Shown here: one piece after another, positions 42,029 to 50,401 of the stretch
Layout: each line of letters starts with the position of its first letter
Position numbering within the stretch: the stretch's first letter is position 1
Notes under the pieces: generated by a model
Told to the model about the DNA's origin: nothing
The model's input: only the letters and a program-made list of their open reading frames with translations
Database searches by the model: none
Position numbers and translations under genes: made by a program
Assembly (NCBI RefSeq): GCF_900156065.1
Contig: NZ_FTNF01000023.1
Location: 22,567 to 86,566, forward strand
Reading direction: 5' to 3'
From: Micromonospora avicenniae
GTDB lineage: Bacteria; Actinomycetota; Actinomycetes; Mycobacteriales; Micromonosporaceae
Length of the DNA stretch: 64,000 bases

Positions 42029-42877
42029 GTCCTGCACAAGCCAGTGACGGACAGCCGAGAAATCGGCTTCGGTGAGACCCACGTAGGGGTCGATACGGCG
42101 TAGCAGCGCCCGCTCCGGGTGGTACGTGGCCACCCATCGGCGATCGACATCGGTCATCTCGTCATCGAGCCACACGAATGGGCGTCCCGCCGCCCACCGG
42201 ACCAGATGCATGGTCTTCCAGTGCAGGCCGTGCTTCGTATCGCCGTCGCTGTCGGGCCATTCGACGACCGGCAGGTCCGGAAGCCCGAGCCGTGGCGAGA
42301 TGACCTCGTTCGCTTCCGCCATCCACGTCGTCGCCCAGGCCAGCTGACCCCCGAGAGCCAAGAGCCGGCGACCGTCATCCGGGTCGAGCCGGTCGAGAAG
42401 TGGGTTGCCCCCGTCGGCCGGCGGCTGCGCGACGGCACGGCGGAAGGCTTGCTCGCGGCCGACCAGCCGGGCCTTGAACGGGATCAGCGGTCCGTCCACA
42501 TCGAGGAATATCAGCGGGGGTCGGGTCGGGCCGGGCAGCACGGCCGCAGGCCCACGGAGCAACGAAGAGTCGTTGACCACGGCCGTCGCGTCGATGGTCA
42601 CGCCTGCACGGGCGCCCCACAGCCCAGGTGCCGCGTCTCCCGCTTCGCTCCGGGCAAGATCGACATGACCGGCTACGCGGCCATCCAGTTCCGCCACCCA
42701 GGAGGCCACGAGCGACGGCGGCGTGAGCCAGGCGTCCGGGAAGCTGGGCCAGTTCACCGGATAACCGTCGCGCTCATGGACGTCCGCCAACACCCGCACA
42801 CAGTCACCGAGATCGCGATCAGTCCGCGTACGGACGATCGGGGGTACGTCCGCGCCGGACCCGTCCTCGTTCACCAC
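42014..42877 (-). CDS. chimeric protein: truncated GNAT N-terminus joined to a HAD-like domain
   Basis: 287 residues in one open frame. Residues about 14-93 match only the N-terminal half of a GNAT acetyltransferase (VRTRTDRDLGDCVRVLADVH, VASWVAELDGRVAGHVDL); the acetyl-CoA motif A is absent and the sequence switches after GARAGV. From about 113 on it is a HAD-superfamily domain with PPLIFLDVDGPLIPFKA (catalytic Asp), AWATTWMAEAN and FVWLDDEMTDVDRRW (acidic motif). An internal GTG at 42541 lies just before the HAD domain and could give a normal stand-alone HAD protein. The fusion probably arose by deletion. Confidence 0.75.
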   Translation of the reverse strand: MVNEDGSGADVPPIVRTRTDRDLGDCVRVLADVHERDGYPVNWPSFPDAWLTPPSLVASWVAELDGRVAGHVDLARSEAGDAAPGLWGARAGVTIDATAVVNDSSLLRGPAAVLPGPTRPPLIFLDVDGPLIPFKARLVGREQAFRRAVAQPPADGGNPLLDRLDPDDGRRLLALGGQLAWATTWMAEANEVISPRLGLPDLPVVEWPDSDGDTKHGLHWKTMHLVRWAAGRPFVWLDDEMTDVDRRWVATYHPERALLRRIDPYVGLTEADFSAVRHWLVQDEGAA

Positions 42878-42953
42878 CCGGGCATGGAAACACAGCGCAG
42901 GGCCCGTGACCAGCGGCGGGTGTCGGTGTTGGATTGGCGGGTGCTGGTGGTCG

Positions 42954-43301
42954 CTACCGGCCGTCGGCGGCCTCGACGCGGACGATGAGCTGCTTGAGCC
43001 GGGCGATCTCGTCGGCGAGCGCGGCCTGGCCGGCGTGGGTGAGCGTGATCCAGGTGCGGGCGCGCCGGCCTGCGTAGCCCTTCTCGACCCCGATCAGACC
43101 AGCCGATTCGAGGACGCCGAGGTGCTGGGACAGGTTGCCGCCGGTCAGCCCCAGCTGGGTGCGCAGGAAGCCGAACTCGACCCGCCGTGCCTCGTGGGCG
43201 ATGGTGAGGATGCCCAGCCGGACGCGCTGGTGCACCACGTCGTCGAGCCCGGTGGCCGGGTGCGTGGCGGCGGGCTCCGGCTCGGCGAGCGGGTCGCTCA
43301 T
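42954..43301 (-). CDS. ArsR-like winged-helix transcriptional regulator
   Basis: 115 residues, MarR/ArsR-like 'winged helix DNA-binding' family. HTH: FLRTQLGLTGGNLSQHLGVL (about 45-64); wing: KGYAGRRARTWITLTHAG. No metal-binding cysteines. ATG 43301 overlaps the TGA of the upstream membrane protein gene (ATGA), so they are an operon and probably autoregulated through palindromes at 44004-44038. Regulators paired with such membrane proteins often control a small membrane stress response. Confidence 0.9.
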   Translation of the reverse strand: MSDPLAEPEPAATHPATGLDDVVHQRVRLGILTIAHEARRVEFGFLRTQLGLTGGNLSQHLGVLESAGLIGVEKGYAGRRARTWITLTHAGQAALADEIARLKQLIVRVEAADGR

Positions 43302-43996
43302 CGGTGCTGCCACGGTCGTTGCGCCAGGGCGAAGCCGAGCCCGCCGAGCAGGAGCAGGCCGCCCTGGATGACCAGCGGTGGCAGGAATCTCCAGTCGCCT
43401 CCCCAGTGCGTACCCCAGCCGAAGTTCACCGGCACCAGCAGCACCGCCAGATACGCGGCGGTGAACAGCAGCAGCGCGAGGTGACGTTCCAGCCACGCCA
43501 GGACCAGCAGTGCCACGCCGATGGCGGGACCCCAGTCGATGAGGCGGGTCAGGAACATCGCCAGCCCGTCGGGCCGTTCCAACCCCTCCGGCATTCCCCA
43601 TCCTTCGTGTGTGACGAGCAGCGCCACGACCTGGACCAGGACGTTCAGCGCGATGCCCGTGACGACGTACGGCATCACGCGGCCACCCAGCCCGCGTGCC
43701 CGGGCGGCCCGCAGGTAACCGTAGGCGATCGCCGCGTAGGCCACCGCCAGCGCCACCTGCCAGTAGACGATCAGGGCGAGGTTGCGCCCTCGGCAGATCT
43801 GGCCGTCGGCGACGGTCACGCAGGTGCTTCGCCAGCCGTAGCGGTGGGCGGGGATGGCCGCGAGCGTGACCACGGCCAGTACCAGCAGCGGCAGCCAGGT
43901 CACCCGCTGGGCGACCCGGACCCGACGCGTGAGGTGCCGCACGTGTGCGAGCAGCCGGTGAGGGTCGTCCCCTGCGGCCATCGGATGAGTAGTCAT
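43298..43996 (-). CDS. multi-span membrane protein, 232 residues
   Basis: Six or seven hydrophobic segments (for example LPLLVLAVVTLAAIPA about 35-50, VALAVAYAAIAYGYL about 80-95, VTGIALNVLVQVVALLV, IGVALLVLAWLE, PPLVIQGGLLLLGGLGF). Two cysteines in the first loop (STCVTVADGQICRG) may form a disulphide outside the cell. Family not named with certainty. ATG 43996 is preferred to the in-frame start at 44038 because it is free of the upstream palindrome. It is the first gene of the two-gene operon with the ArsR-like regulator. Confidence 0.85.
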   Translation of the reverse strand: MTTHPMAAGDDPHRLLAHVRHLTRRVRVAQRVTWLPLLVLAVVTLAAIPAHRYGWRSTCVTVADGQICRGRNLALIVYWQVALAVAYAAIAYGYLRAARARGLGGRVMPYVVTGIALNVLVQVVALLVTHEGWGMPEGLERPDGLAMFLTRLIDWGPAIGVALLVLAWLERHLALLLFTAAYLAVLLVPVNFGWGTHWGGDWRFLPPLVIQGGLLLLGGLGFALAQRPWQHR

Positions 43997-44003
43997 GCCA
44001 ATA

Positions 44004-44038
44004 GGTTTGCACAACAAACCAGTTGGCGCTAGCGCCAA
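44004..44038. promoter_or_regulatory. two adjacent palindromes upstream of the membrane protein/ArsR operon
   Basis: GGTTTG-CACAA-CAAACC (44004-44020) and the perfect 16-bp TTGGCGCTAGCGCCAA (44023-44038) lie directly upstream of ATG 43996. They are good candidates for operators of the ArsR-like regulator and overlap the expected promoter. Confidence 0.6.
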
Positions 44039-44149
44039 TCGTGACTGCCGCCCGAATGCCCGGACCGGCTCCGGCGCTCTCGGGCGTCACCTGCGGGAGT
44101 TGCCCCAGCTCACATCGGGTCGCCAGCGGAATCTCGATAAGATCGACTC

Positions 44150-44884
44150 GTGGAGTCGATTGACACGTTGCTCGCGGCGCACCGGGCGTACCTTCTCGGC
44201 TGGAACATCGGTGAGGCCGGCGGCGCGGACTTGGTGACCTACCGCAGCGACGTGCCGCACCCGCCGCTCAACGGCGTGCTCCGCCTGCTCGGGCGCGACC
44301 CTGCGGACGCCCTCGCCGAGGCCCGCCGACGCCTCGACGGCGTGCCGCGGGTCTGGTGGGTCGGACCGGACAGCGACGCCGGGACGGCCGACGCTCTGGC
44401 GTCCCTCGGGGCCGTCGCGATCATGACCCTGCCGATCATGGCGGTGTCGATCGATCAGGCCTCCCCCGCCCCCGTCCCCGCCGGTGTCCGCATCACGGAG
44501 ACCACCGACGTGGACGAGTTCGTCACCGCCTACGCCCGGGTTTCCGGCATTCCGGCGGCCGGCGTGCCGGCGGCGATCACCCGGGAGCGGTCGTTCGCCG
44601 GGGACGGCATCCTGGTCAGGCTGGCCGGCCGCCTCGACGACGGCCGAATCGTCGGGACGGCGGTCGCCTGGCTCAGCCATGACGTCGTCACGCTCTACTA
44701 CGTGGGCACCCAACCTGAACATCGGCGACAGGGCATCGGTGCCGCGATGACCCGGGCGGCTCTCGACCTGGCCCGCGAGCGCGGCGTACGCACCGCCGCC
44801 CTCACCTCGACCGCCATCGGCGAACCCGTCTACCGCAACCTGGGCTTCCGCACCGTGGGCAGCTTCCAGCTGCTGTCGTTCTGA
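44150..44884 (+). CDS. GNAT family N-acetyltransferase
   Basis: 244 residues. The C-terminal GNAT domain (about 103-240) has motif A YYVGTQPEHRRQGIGAAMTR (about 184-203) and EPVYRNLGFRTVGSFQLL; the N-terminal half is a degenerate GNAT-like region (RVWWVGPDSDAGTADALASL). The substrate is unknown. The GTG start at 44150 has TAAGAT (44138-44143) 6 bases upstream and no ribosome site, suggesting leaderless transcription. A strong hairpin follows at 44971-45010. Confidence 0.92.
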   Translation: MESIDTLLAAHRAYLLGWNIGEAGGADLVTYRSDVPHPPLNGVLRLLGRDPADALAEARRRLDGVPRVWWVGPDSDAGTADALASLGAVAIMTLPIMAVSIDQASPAPVPAGVRITETTDVDEFVTAYARVSGIPAAGVPAAITRERSFAGDGILVRLAGRLDDGRIVGTAVAWLSHDVVTLYYVGTQPEHRRQGIGAAMTRAALDLARERGVRTAALTSTAIGEPVYRNLGFRTVGSFQLLSF

Positions 44885-44970
44885 CCACCAGTGGTTCCGA
44901 TGACGACCGTTGGTAAGCCGAAGACCGAAGTCGGCTGGGTGCCCGACATGGTTGCGGTACCGGCGCACAA

Positions 44971-45010
44971 GCCGGTGTGGGCACCACCTGTTGGTGGCGC
45001 CCACACCGGC
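44971..45010. terminator. bidirectional hairpin between the GNAT and DoxX genes
   Basis: GCCGGTGTGGGC (44971-44982) and GCCCACACCGGC (44999-45010) pair perfectly, with an inner CACCA/TGGTG stem. It lies between convergent stop codons at 44884 and 45027. Confidence 0.85.
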
Positions 45011-45026
45011 CCGACGGGACGTCCAG

Positions 45027-45590
45027 CTACTTCAGCCAGGCCCAGCGTCGGACGATCGGAAGGCGAGCCCACATCCGGCCGAATCCCCAGGTGTCGCCCG
45101 CGGCGGTGAGGGCGAGCCCGGCCAGCATGGCCGCGTTGATGAGGTGGTCGTCGAGGAACGGATTGTTCTCGGGGGGCAGGACGACCGTCCACATCATGAC
45201 GTACAGGATGCCGCCGGCCACCGCGGCGACGCGCAGTCCGACCCCGGCGAGCAGGGCGACGGCGATGGCGGCCAGGCCGAGCATGAACAGCGCGTCGACC
45301 CAGGCGGTACCGGCGATGGCGCGGTAGAACCCGGCGAAGGGGCCTTCCGCGCCGAACGCCAGGAATCCCTTGGTCGGGCTGCCGCCGTTGATCCAGGCGG
45401 CCTTGCTCTCGGTCTCGTGACCGAGGCCGAACGTCTTGTCCAGGAACGCCCACAGGAAGGTCCAGCCCAGGGCCAGCCGGATACCGGCGAACACGTATCG
45501 GGTGGCCTTCTGGGCCGTGGATTCGACACCCAACTGAGGGGCCCCCGGGGCGGTCCGGCGGGTGACGGGCGGCTGGCTGATCGCGGTCAT
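45027..45590 (-). CDS. DoxX family membrane protein
   Basis: 187 residues, four membrane spans (GIRLALGWTFLWAFLDKTFG about 36-55, VDALFMLGLAAIAVALLAG, VAGGILYVMMWTVVL, AAMLAGLALTAAG). DoxX/DoxD-like proteins form subunits of quinone-reducing or redox-sensing membrane complexes. ATG 45590 is used; an ATG 20 codons upstream has no support. It lies 49 bases after the first Acg-type gene on the same strand, so it likely shares the operon with the two flavoproteins and their hypoxia-type regulation. Confidence 0.9.
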   Translation of the reverse strand: MTAISQPPVTRRTAPGAPQLGVESTAQKATRYVFAGIRLALGWTFLWAFLDKTFGLGHETESKAAWINGGSPTKGFLAFGAEGPFAGFYRAIAGTAWVDALFMLGLAAIAVALLAGVGLRVAAVAGGILYVMMWTVVLPPENNPFLDDHLINAAMLAGLALTAAGDTWGFGRMWARLPIVRRWAWLK

Positions 45591-45639
45591 TCTGGCCACG
45601 TCCTCTCTGGTCCTCCGCGGTGATCCCTCGCGGCTGTCT

Positions 45640-46659
45640 TCATTCGACATCTCCGGCCACCGGTCGGGGCAGGGCCGCCGGACCGTTCGCCCACGAGACC
45701 TTGGACCCGTCCTCGCGGGACGTACGGGTGGTGACTGCCGCGGTCGCGGGTGACTCGGAGGCCGCCCTGGCGTAGCCGACCCGGAGCACCATCTGGGGCG
45801 GGCCGGAGCGTCCGAGCGCCAGGCGGAGCTGCTCCCGCGCCGCCGGCACGTCGATCACCTGGGGTAGCAGATAGGCCGCCAGGTGAACATCGGCGACGGT
45901 CAGCAGTACGCGTTGAAGCGCCTGACCGGCCCGCAGGTCTTCGGTCGGGGTGTCCATCGGGCTGCCGAGCACCACCGCCAACGGGTCGCACTCCGACTGA
46001 TCGCCGCCACTCGGGACGAATGCCCGCGCGGACGAGGCCGCGTTCGGTCTGCCCGGTAGCGCGGGGCAGGGACCGTGGCCCGGAACGGGGTGCGAGGACC
46101 CGACGCTCCCGCGTTCAGCCGGGCGTACCCGGGAATGGGCACCCACCAGAACCTGGTGGGCGGTCGCGGCGATCTGGGTCACCGCGGCCACCGCCGAACG
46201 CCCGGTGATGAGGTCCAGCCAACCATGTTCGGCCTCGGCCGCGGCGGCCAGACGCCGCCGCACCTCGATCGGCACGGACACCGGGCCGAACGGCACGGGC
46301 AGGACCGAGCAGCGCGGCACCGTCGCGAAGAGGTCCTGCTCGATCCGGGTAGGCGCTCGGGCAGCGCCCGGTTGTATCCGGGCGAACAGATCCGGTTCGT
46401 CGCGGTGCGGCCGTAATCGCACGAGCGCCGGCCGGCCGCGCACCGCCAGTGCGAGCCGCGCGTTGAGGATGCCGGCGCCGGCGGCGAGCCGGCCGGCATG
46501 CGCGGCGGAATCGGAGCTGACTGCCGCCCAGGGCTGGTCGACGAGCACGTCGATGCCACCGTCGTGCAGTCGGTACGTCGGCCTGCCGTCGTCCGGTCCG
46601 GGCGCCTGCGCGGCGGCGGCCGCCGCGTGGGCCAGGTCCGCCTGCCCGTATCCCCCCAT
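45640..46659 (-). CDS. Acg family FMN-binding protein (nitroreductase-like), copy 1
   Basis: 339 residues. Nitroreductase-fold halves are recognisable (AHAAAAAAQAPGPDDGRPTY at the start; SPMDTPTEDLRAGQALQRVL near 245-265), but the FMN-binding residues are less regular than in copy 2. Acg proteins in mycobacteria belong to the DosR dormancy regulon and may hold FMN instead of reducing nitro compounds. It follows copy 2 by 16 bases on the same strand and precedes DoxX. ATG 46659 starts MGGYGQADL; the upstream frame is noise. Confidence 0.82.
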   Translation of the reverse strand: MGGYGQADLAHAAAAAAQAPGPDDGRPTYRLHDGGIDVLVDQPWAAVSSDSAAHAGRLAAGAGILNARLALAVRGRPALVRLRPHRDEPDLFARIQPGAARAPTRIEQDLFATVPRCSVLPVPFGPVSVPIEVRRRLAAAAEAEHGWLDLITGRSAVAAVTQIAATAHQVLVGAHSRVRPAERGSVGSSHPVPGHGPCPALPGRPNAASSARAFVPSGGDQSECDPLAVVLGSPMDTPTEDLRAGQALQRVLLTVADVHLAAYLLPQVIDVPAAREQLRLALGRSGPPQMVLRVGYARAASESPATAAVTTRTSREDGSKVSWANGPAALPRPVAGDVE

Positions 46660-46675
46660 CCGTCGGCTCCGAGGT

Positions 46676-47683
46676 TCAGGTCGGGTCGGTGTACTCGATG
46701 ACGTCGGCTGGCTGCCGACGTGGTGTGCCGGGCAGCGGACCGCTGTCGGCGCAGAACCCGACCCGGACGACCAGGTACGGTTCACCGACGTCGGCCAGCA
46801 GGTTGCGCAGGAGCCATCGCGGCCAGTCCAGTTCGATCGGGTCGCTCAGCGGTGCGGTGGCCAGGCCCTCGGCGACCGCGGTGAGCAGCAGCGCGGACAG
46901 TGCCTCACCGCCGGTCAGCAGGCCGGCGGGGGTGTCGCCGCGACCGAAGAGGATGAGGTAGGCGGCACCGCGATCCGTGCCGGGACCGGCTTCCAGCCCG
47001 GGGTCGCCGCCCAGCGTGTGGTCGCGGATCGGCACCCGACGCGGTGCGGGCCGGACCGCCACCGAGGCGGGTACCCCGTCACGTCGCTCCGACGGCCGTG
47101 TGGTCCACTGCCGGAGCTCGCTGCGGTATGCCGGGTCCTCGAGTTCGGCCGCGGCGGCGTTGGCGGTCGCGACAGCCAGCATCGGCATCTGGTCGGGACG
47201 GACCAGATGCAGGAATGCGCCCTCGGCCTCCACGACCCGGCGAAGCCGGTGCAGGACCGTCTCGGGCACTGGCCGGTCGTCGAAGGCACGCCGATCGGTA
47301 CGTCGACGGCCGGCCGCCTGGTGCTGGCGCAGCTGCTCCGGATCGGGATCCTGCCGCCCGACGATCGTGATCTCCGCCAGCAGATCCGGGTCGGCGTCGT
47401 CCGGGAACCGCACGACCTCCGCGCGGTATCCCGCCACCGCCAGCGCCAACCGCGCGTGGTGCAGGGCAGCCCCGCAGCTGACCAGCAGCAGCCGGCGGTG
47501 CGGGTCGGTACGGTGCAACTGCCGGCCGGCATCGGCCCGCAGAGCCAGCACGCCACCGGAACTGATCCGCCAACGCCAGGGTTGGGTGTTGAAAACCGAC
47601 GGCGCGAACAGGGCGTACTCGGCGGCAGCAGCAAGCGCGGACCGGACCTCGGTCGGTTCTGGGCCCGGGTGTGGTGCGGTCAT
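46676..47683 (-). CDS. Acg family FMN-binding protein (nitroreductase-like), copy 2
   Basis: 335 residues with the Acg hallmarks: AAAEYALFAPSVFNTQPWRW (about 18-37), RRLLLVSCGAALHHARLALA (about 63-82), RRTDRRAFDDRPVP and LTGGEALSALLLTAVAEGLA. ATG 47683 follows the strong site AGGAGG. It is the first gene of acg - acg - doxX and is divergent from the DevR-like response regulator, sharing 165 bases that contain a DosR-like box. It likely stores or uses flavin in a low-oxygen or redox-stress response. Confidence 0.9.
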   Translation of the reverse strand: MTAPHPGPEPTEVRSALAAAAEYALFAPSVFNTQPWRWRISSGGVLALRADAGRQLHRTDPHRRLLLVSCGAALHHARLALAVAGYRAEVVRFPDDADPDLLAEITIVGRQDPDPEQLRQHQAAGRRRTDRRAFDDRPVPETVLHRLRRVVEAEGAFLHLVRPDQMPMLAVATANAAAAELEDPAYRSELRQWTTRPSERRDGVPASVAVRPAPRRVPIRDHTLGGDPGLEAGPGTDRGAAYLILFGRGDTPAGLLTGGEALSALLLTAVAEGLATAPLSDPIELDWPRWLLRNLLADVGEPYLVVRVGFCADSGPLPGTPRRQPADVIEYTDPT

Positions 47684-47744
47684 CTTCGTTCCTCCTCGCC
47701 GGTTGTCTCCAGCAACACTGCGCCGCTGCGGGGTCGTGCCGTCA

Positions 47745-47816
47745 GGGCCGCAGGTCCCGCCACGACAGGCCGCATCTCCTGCACCGCAGCCGCCGGTTCG
47801 GGACTTTCGACCCTGC
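47745..47816. promoter_or_regulatory. DosR/DevR-like binding boxes between acg and the response regulator
   Basis: At 47797-47816 TTCGGGACTTTCGACCCTGC matches 15 of 20 positions of the mycobacterial DosR consensus TTSGGGACTWWAGTCCCSAA, including all 11 of the left half. A second weaker box GGGCCGCAGGTCCC (47745-47758) matches 10 of the 14 core positions. Paired boxes are normal for DosR targets. They lie 33-104 bases before the regulator start and 62-133 bases before acg. Confidence 0.65.
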
Positions 47817-47848
47817 CGGCCGACGGCAGCGGCGGGTAGGAAGGAGGA

Positions 47849-48487
47849 GTGATTCGTGTCTTCCTGCTCGACGACCACGAGGTGGTCCGACGTGGCCTGG
47901 CCGGCCTGCTTCAGAGCGACGGTGACATAGAGGTGGTCGGCGAGTCCGGCTCGGCGCGGGAGGCGGCGAGCCGCATTCCGGCGCTCCGTCCCGACGTGGC
48001 GATCCTCGACGCCCGGCTACCGGACGGCAACGGCATCGACGTGTGCCGGGACGTACGTGCGGTCGACTCCACGATCAAGGGCCTCATCCTCACCTCGTAC
48101 GAGGACGACGAGGCTCTGTTCGCGGCGATCATGGCGGGAGCGGCGGGATACGTGCTCAAGCAGATCCGCGGCACCGACCTGGTCGACGCGGTCCGGCGGG
48201 TGGCGGCCGGACAGTCGCTGCTCGACCCCGCCGTCACCGCCCGGGTACTCGAACGCATCCGCACCGGTGTGGAGCGGCCCCGGGAGTTCCAATCCCTGAC
48301 CGAGCAGGAACGGCGGATCCTGGAGTACGTGGCGGAAGGGCTCACCAACCGGGAGATCGCCGGAAGGATGTTCCTCGCCGAAAAGACCGTGAAGAACTAC
48401 GTCTCCAGTCTGCTCGCCAAGCTCGGCCTGGAGCGGCGTACCCAGGCCGCGGTGCTGGCCACCCGCCTGCTCGGCGATCGGCGCTGA
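47849..48487 (+). CDS. NarL/DevR family response regulator
   Basis: 212 residues. Receiver domain 1-120 with the acidic pair LLDDHEVVRRG, phospho-acceptor Asp54 in VAILDARLPDG and the conserved Lys in VLKQIRG. LuxR-type HTH at about 145-205: LTEQERRILEYVAEGLTNRE and IAGRMFLAEKTVKNYVSSLL. DevR/DosR-like overall. GTG 47849 is preceded by GGAAGGAGG. The partner kinase is convergent, ending 23 bases away, not in the same operon as usual for dosRS. It probably activates acg-acg-doxX and itself through the boxes at 47745-47816. Confidence 0.93.
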   Translation: MIRVFLLDDHEVVRRGLAGLLQSDGDIEVVGESGSAREAASRIPALRPDVAILDARLPDGNGIDVCRDVRAVDSTIKGLILTSYEDDEALFAAIMAGAAGYVLKQIRGTDLVDAVRRVAAGQSLLDPAVTARVLERIRTGVERPREFQSLTEQERRILEYVAEGLTNREIAGRMFLAEKTVKNYVSSLLAKLGLERRTQAAVLATRLLGDRR

Positions 48488-48510
48488 TCCGCCCCGGTCG
48501 CCCCCGGGAG

Positions 48511-50235
48511 TCAGTCGCGCAGCGGCACCCGCCACAGGAGAACCGTGCCGCTCGGCTCTGCCTGGTCGATCCGCAGCGTCCCGCCGTACCGTTCCGCGCG
48601 TTCCCGGAGGTTCACCAGACCACCGCGAGCCCGCGCCGGATCGGTGCCGACACCGTCGTCGGCCACCTGTACGACCAGCTCGCCGTCGCGGACATCGACA
48701 ACGACCGTGATCTGGCTCGCCCGCGCGTGCCGTACCACGTTCGACAGGGCCTCGTTGAGCACCGCGAGCAGGTCGGGACGCAGCCCGTCGGGCACGGCGC
48801 TGTCGACCGGGCCGGTCAGCTCCAGCTCCGGACGGAAGCCCAACGCCTCTGCGGAACTGGCGACCAGGTCCCGGATCTCGGTGCGAAGGGCGGCCGTCAT
48901 CGGGGTACGCAGCTCGAAGATCGCCCGCCGGATGTCCCGGATCGTGGAGTCCAGGTCGTCGACTGTGGCGTTGAGTCGCTGCCGTACGTCCGGCCGACCG
49001 GCCAGCGGCGCCACCGTCTGCAGCTGAAGGCCCATCGCGAACAGCCGCTGGATCACCACGTCGTGCAGATCCCGGGCGATCCGCTCCCGGTCCTCCAGGA
49101 CCACCAGCAGTTCCCGTTCCTCCTGCGCCCGGGCCCGCTCCAGGGCCAGCGCAGCCTGCCCGGCGAACGTCGCCAACAGGGTGCCCTCCACATCGCTGCC
49201 CGCCTGCTGCCCGGGCGGGTAGGCGATCACGAGCACACCGTGCAGGGCGTCGCCGGCCGTCAACGGCGAGATCAACGCCGGGCCCGTACCGACCGGCGAC
49301 GGCCACGGCGCCGCCTTGGCGAGGCTCTCCACCACGGCCTGCCGGCGCCGGGTCACCGGCTCCACGAAATCGGTGTCCGCCGCGGCCAGCACCGCACCGA
49401 CCAACTCGCCGGACGCCGCGGCGCCGTCGACGACCTCCACCGTGAACACTCCGGCTTCGTCGTCGTAGAGCAGGACCATCGCCACTTCGGCCCCGGCGAC
49501 CTCCCGGGCTCGTCGGGCGATCAGCCGCAGCGCGTCGGTACGGCGTACCTCGCCCAGCAGGACACCGGTGATCTCGGCCGCAGCCGCCAACCACCGTTCC
49601 CGGCGATGCGCCACCGCGAACAGTCGGGCGTTCTCGATGATCACCCCGGCGGCGGCGGCGAGCGCGGCGACGATCTCCTCGTCGTCGTCGGTGAACTCCG
49701 CCGCGCCCTGCTTCTCGGCCAGGTAGAGATTGCCGAACACCTGGTCCCGGATCCGCACCGGAACGCCGAGGAAGCTGTGCATCGGCGGATGGTTCGGGGG
49801 GAAGCCGTACGACTGGGGATGCCGGGTGATGTCCGGCATCCGGACCGGGCGAGGGTCGGCGATCAGGAGGCCGAGCACCCCGCGCCCATGAGGCAGGTCA
49901 CCGATCCGGGCCCTCGTCCCGGCGTCGATGCCGTACGTGATGAAGTCGGTCAGCTCCCGGTCGGCGCCGATGATGCCCAGCGCGCCGTACCGGGCTCCGG
50001 CGAGCCGGCAGGCCGCGGCCACGATCCGGTCCAGGGTGCTGTGCAGATCCAGGTCGGTGCTGATTCCGACCACCGCGTCCAGCAGCGCACGTAGCCGCTC
50101 CCGGCTGGTGACCACCTCGCCGACCCGGTCCAGCGTCTCCTGAAGCAGTTCGTCAAGCCGGACCCGGGACAGTGGGGTGATGCCCAGCGACAAAGGCGAG
50201 AAGCCTTCCTCGGCCGGTGGCGTCGACTCGGTCAC
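48511..50235 (-). CDS. DevS-like sensor histidine kinase with two GAF domains
   Basis: 574 residues. GAF-A (about 60-205) includes HPPMHSFLGVPVRIRDQVFG and NLYLAEKQGAAEF, very like the heme-binding GAF of DevS/DosT; the heme His is not assigned from sequence alone. GAF-B spans about 225-370. HisKA_3 dimerisation contains ERIARDLHDVVIQRLFAMGL (phospho-His, about 387) and the HATPase_c domain holds NEALSNVVRHARA and VADDGVGTDP. No membrane span, so cytosolic. Start GTG 50235 avoids the low-quality upstream frame. It senses gas or redox state and phosphorylates the convergent response regulator, by analogy. Confidence 0.9.
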   Translation of the reverse strand: MTESTPPAEEGFSPLSLGITPLSRVRLDELLQETLDRVGEVVTSRERLRALLDAVVGISTDLDLHSTLDRIVAAACRLAGARYGALGIIGADRELTDFITYGIDAGTRARIGDLPHGRGVLGLLIADPRPVRMPDITRHPQSYGFPPNHPPMHSFLGVPVRIRDQVFGNLYLAEKQGAAEFTDDDEEIVAALAAAAGVIIENARLFAVAHRRERWLAAAAEITGVLLGEVRRTDALRLIARRAREVAGAEVAMVLLYDDEAGVFTVEVVDGAAASGELVGAVLAAADTDFVEPVTRRRQAVVESLAKAAPWPSPVGTGPALISPLTAGDALHGVLVIAYPPGQQAGSDVEGTLLATFAGQAALALERARAQEERELLVVLEDRERIARDLHDVVIQRLFAMGLQLQTVAPLAGRPDVRQRLNATVDDLDSTIRDIRRAIFELRTPMTAALRTEIRDLVASSAEALGFRPELELTGPVDSAVPDGLRPDLLAVLNEALSNVVRHARASQITVVVDVRDGELVVQVADDGVGTDPARARGGLVNLRERAERYGGTLRIDQAEPSGTVLLWRVPLRD

Positions 50236-50358
50236 GCGCTGATGGTATCGGCGGCCCAGGTCGGTCCGGCAGCCCTGATGAGGCACTTCCTGGCTCGGGA
50301 CCCGGTCTCCCCTGTGTTCGTGGCCGGCGCCTCGCGCCGACCAGCGGGCAGAAACGGC

Positions 50359-50391
50359 GGGGAGGGCGGACCCGATGGGCCAGCCCTCCCC
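50359..50391 (-). terminator. hairpin after the secreted GH97 gene
   Basis: GGGGAGGGC (50359-50367) and GCCCTCCCC (50383-50391) form a perfect 9-bp stem just beyond the GH97 stop at 50402 on the minus strand. Confidence 0.7.
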
Positions 50392-50401
50392 ACCTTGAAC
50401 C

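Noticed and set aside
42878..42953. Repeated GGCGGGTG-type triplets before the ArsR-like gene
   Set aside because: Only three imperfect copies; not a CRISPR or true tandem repeat.
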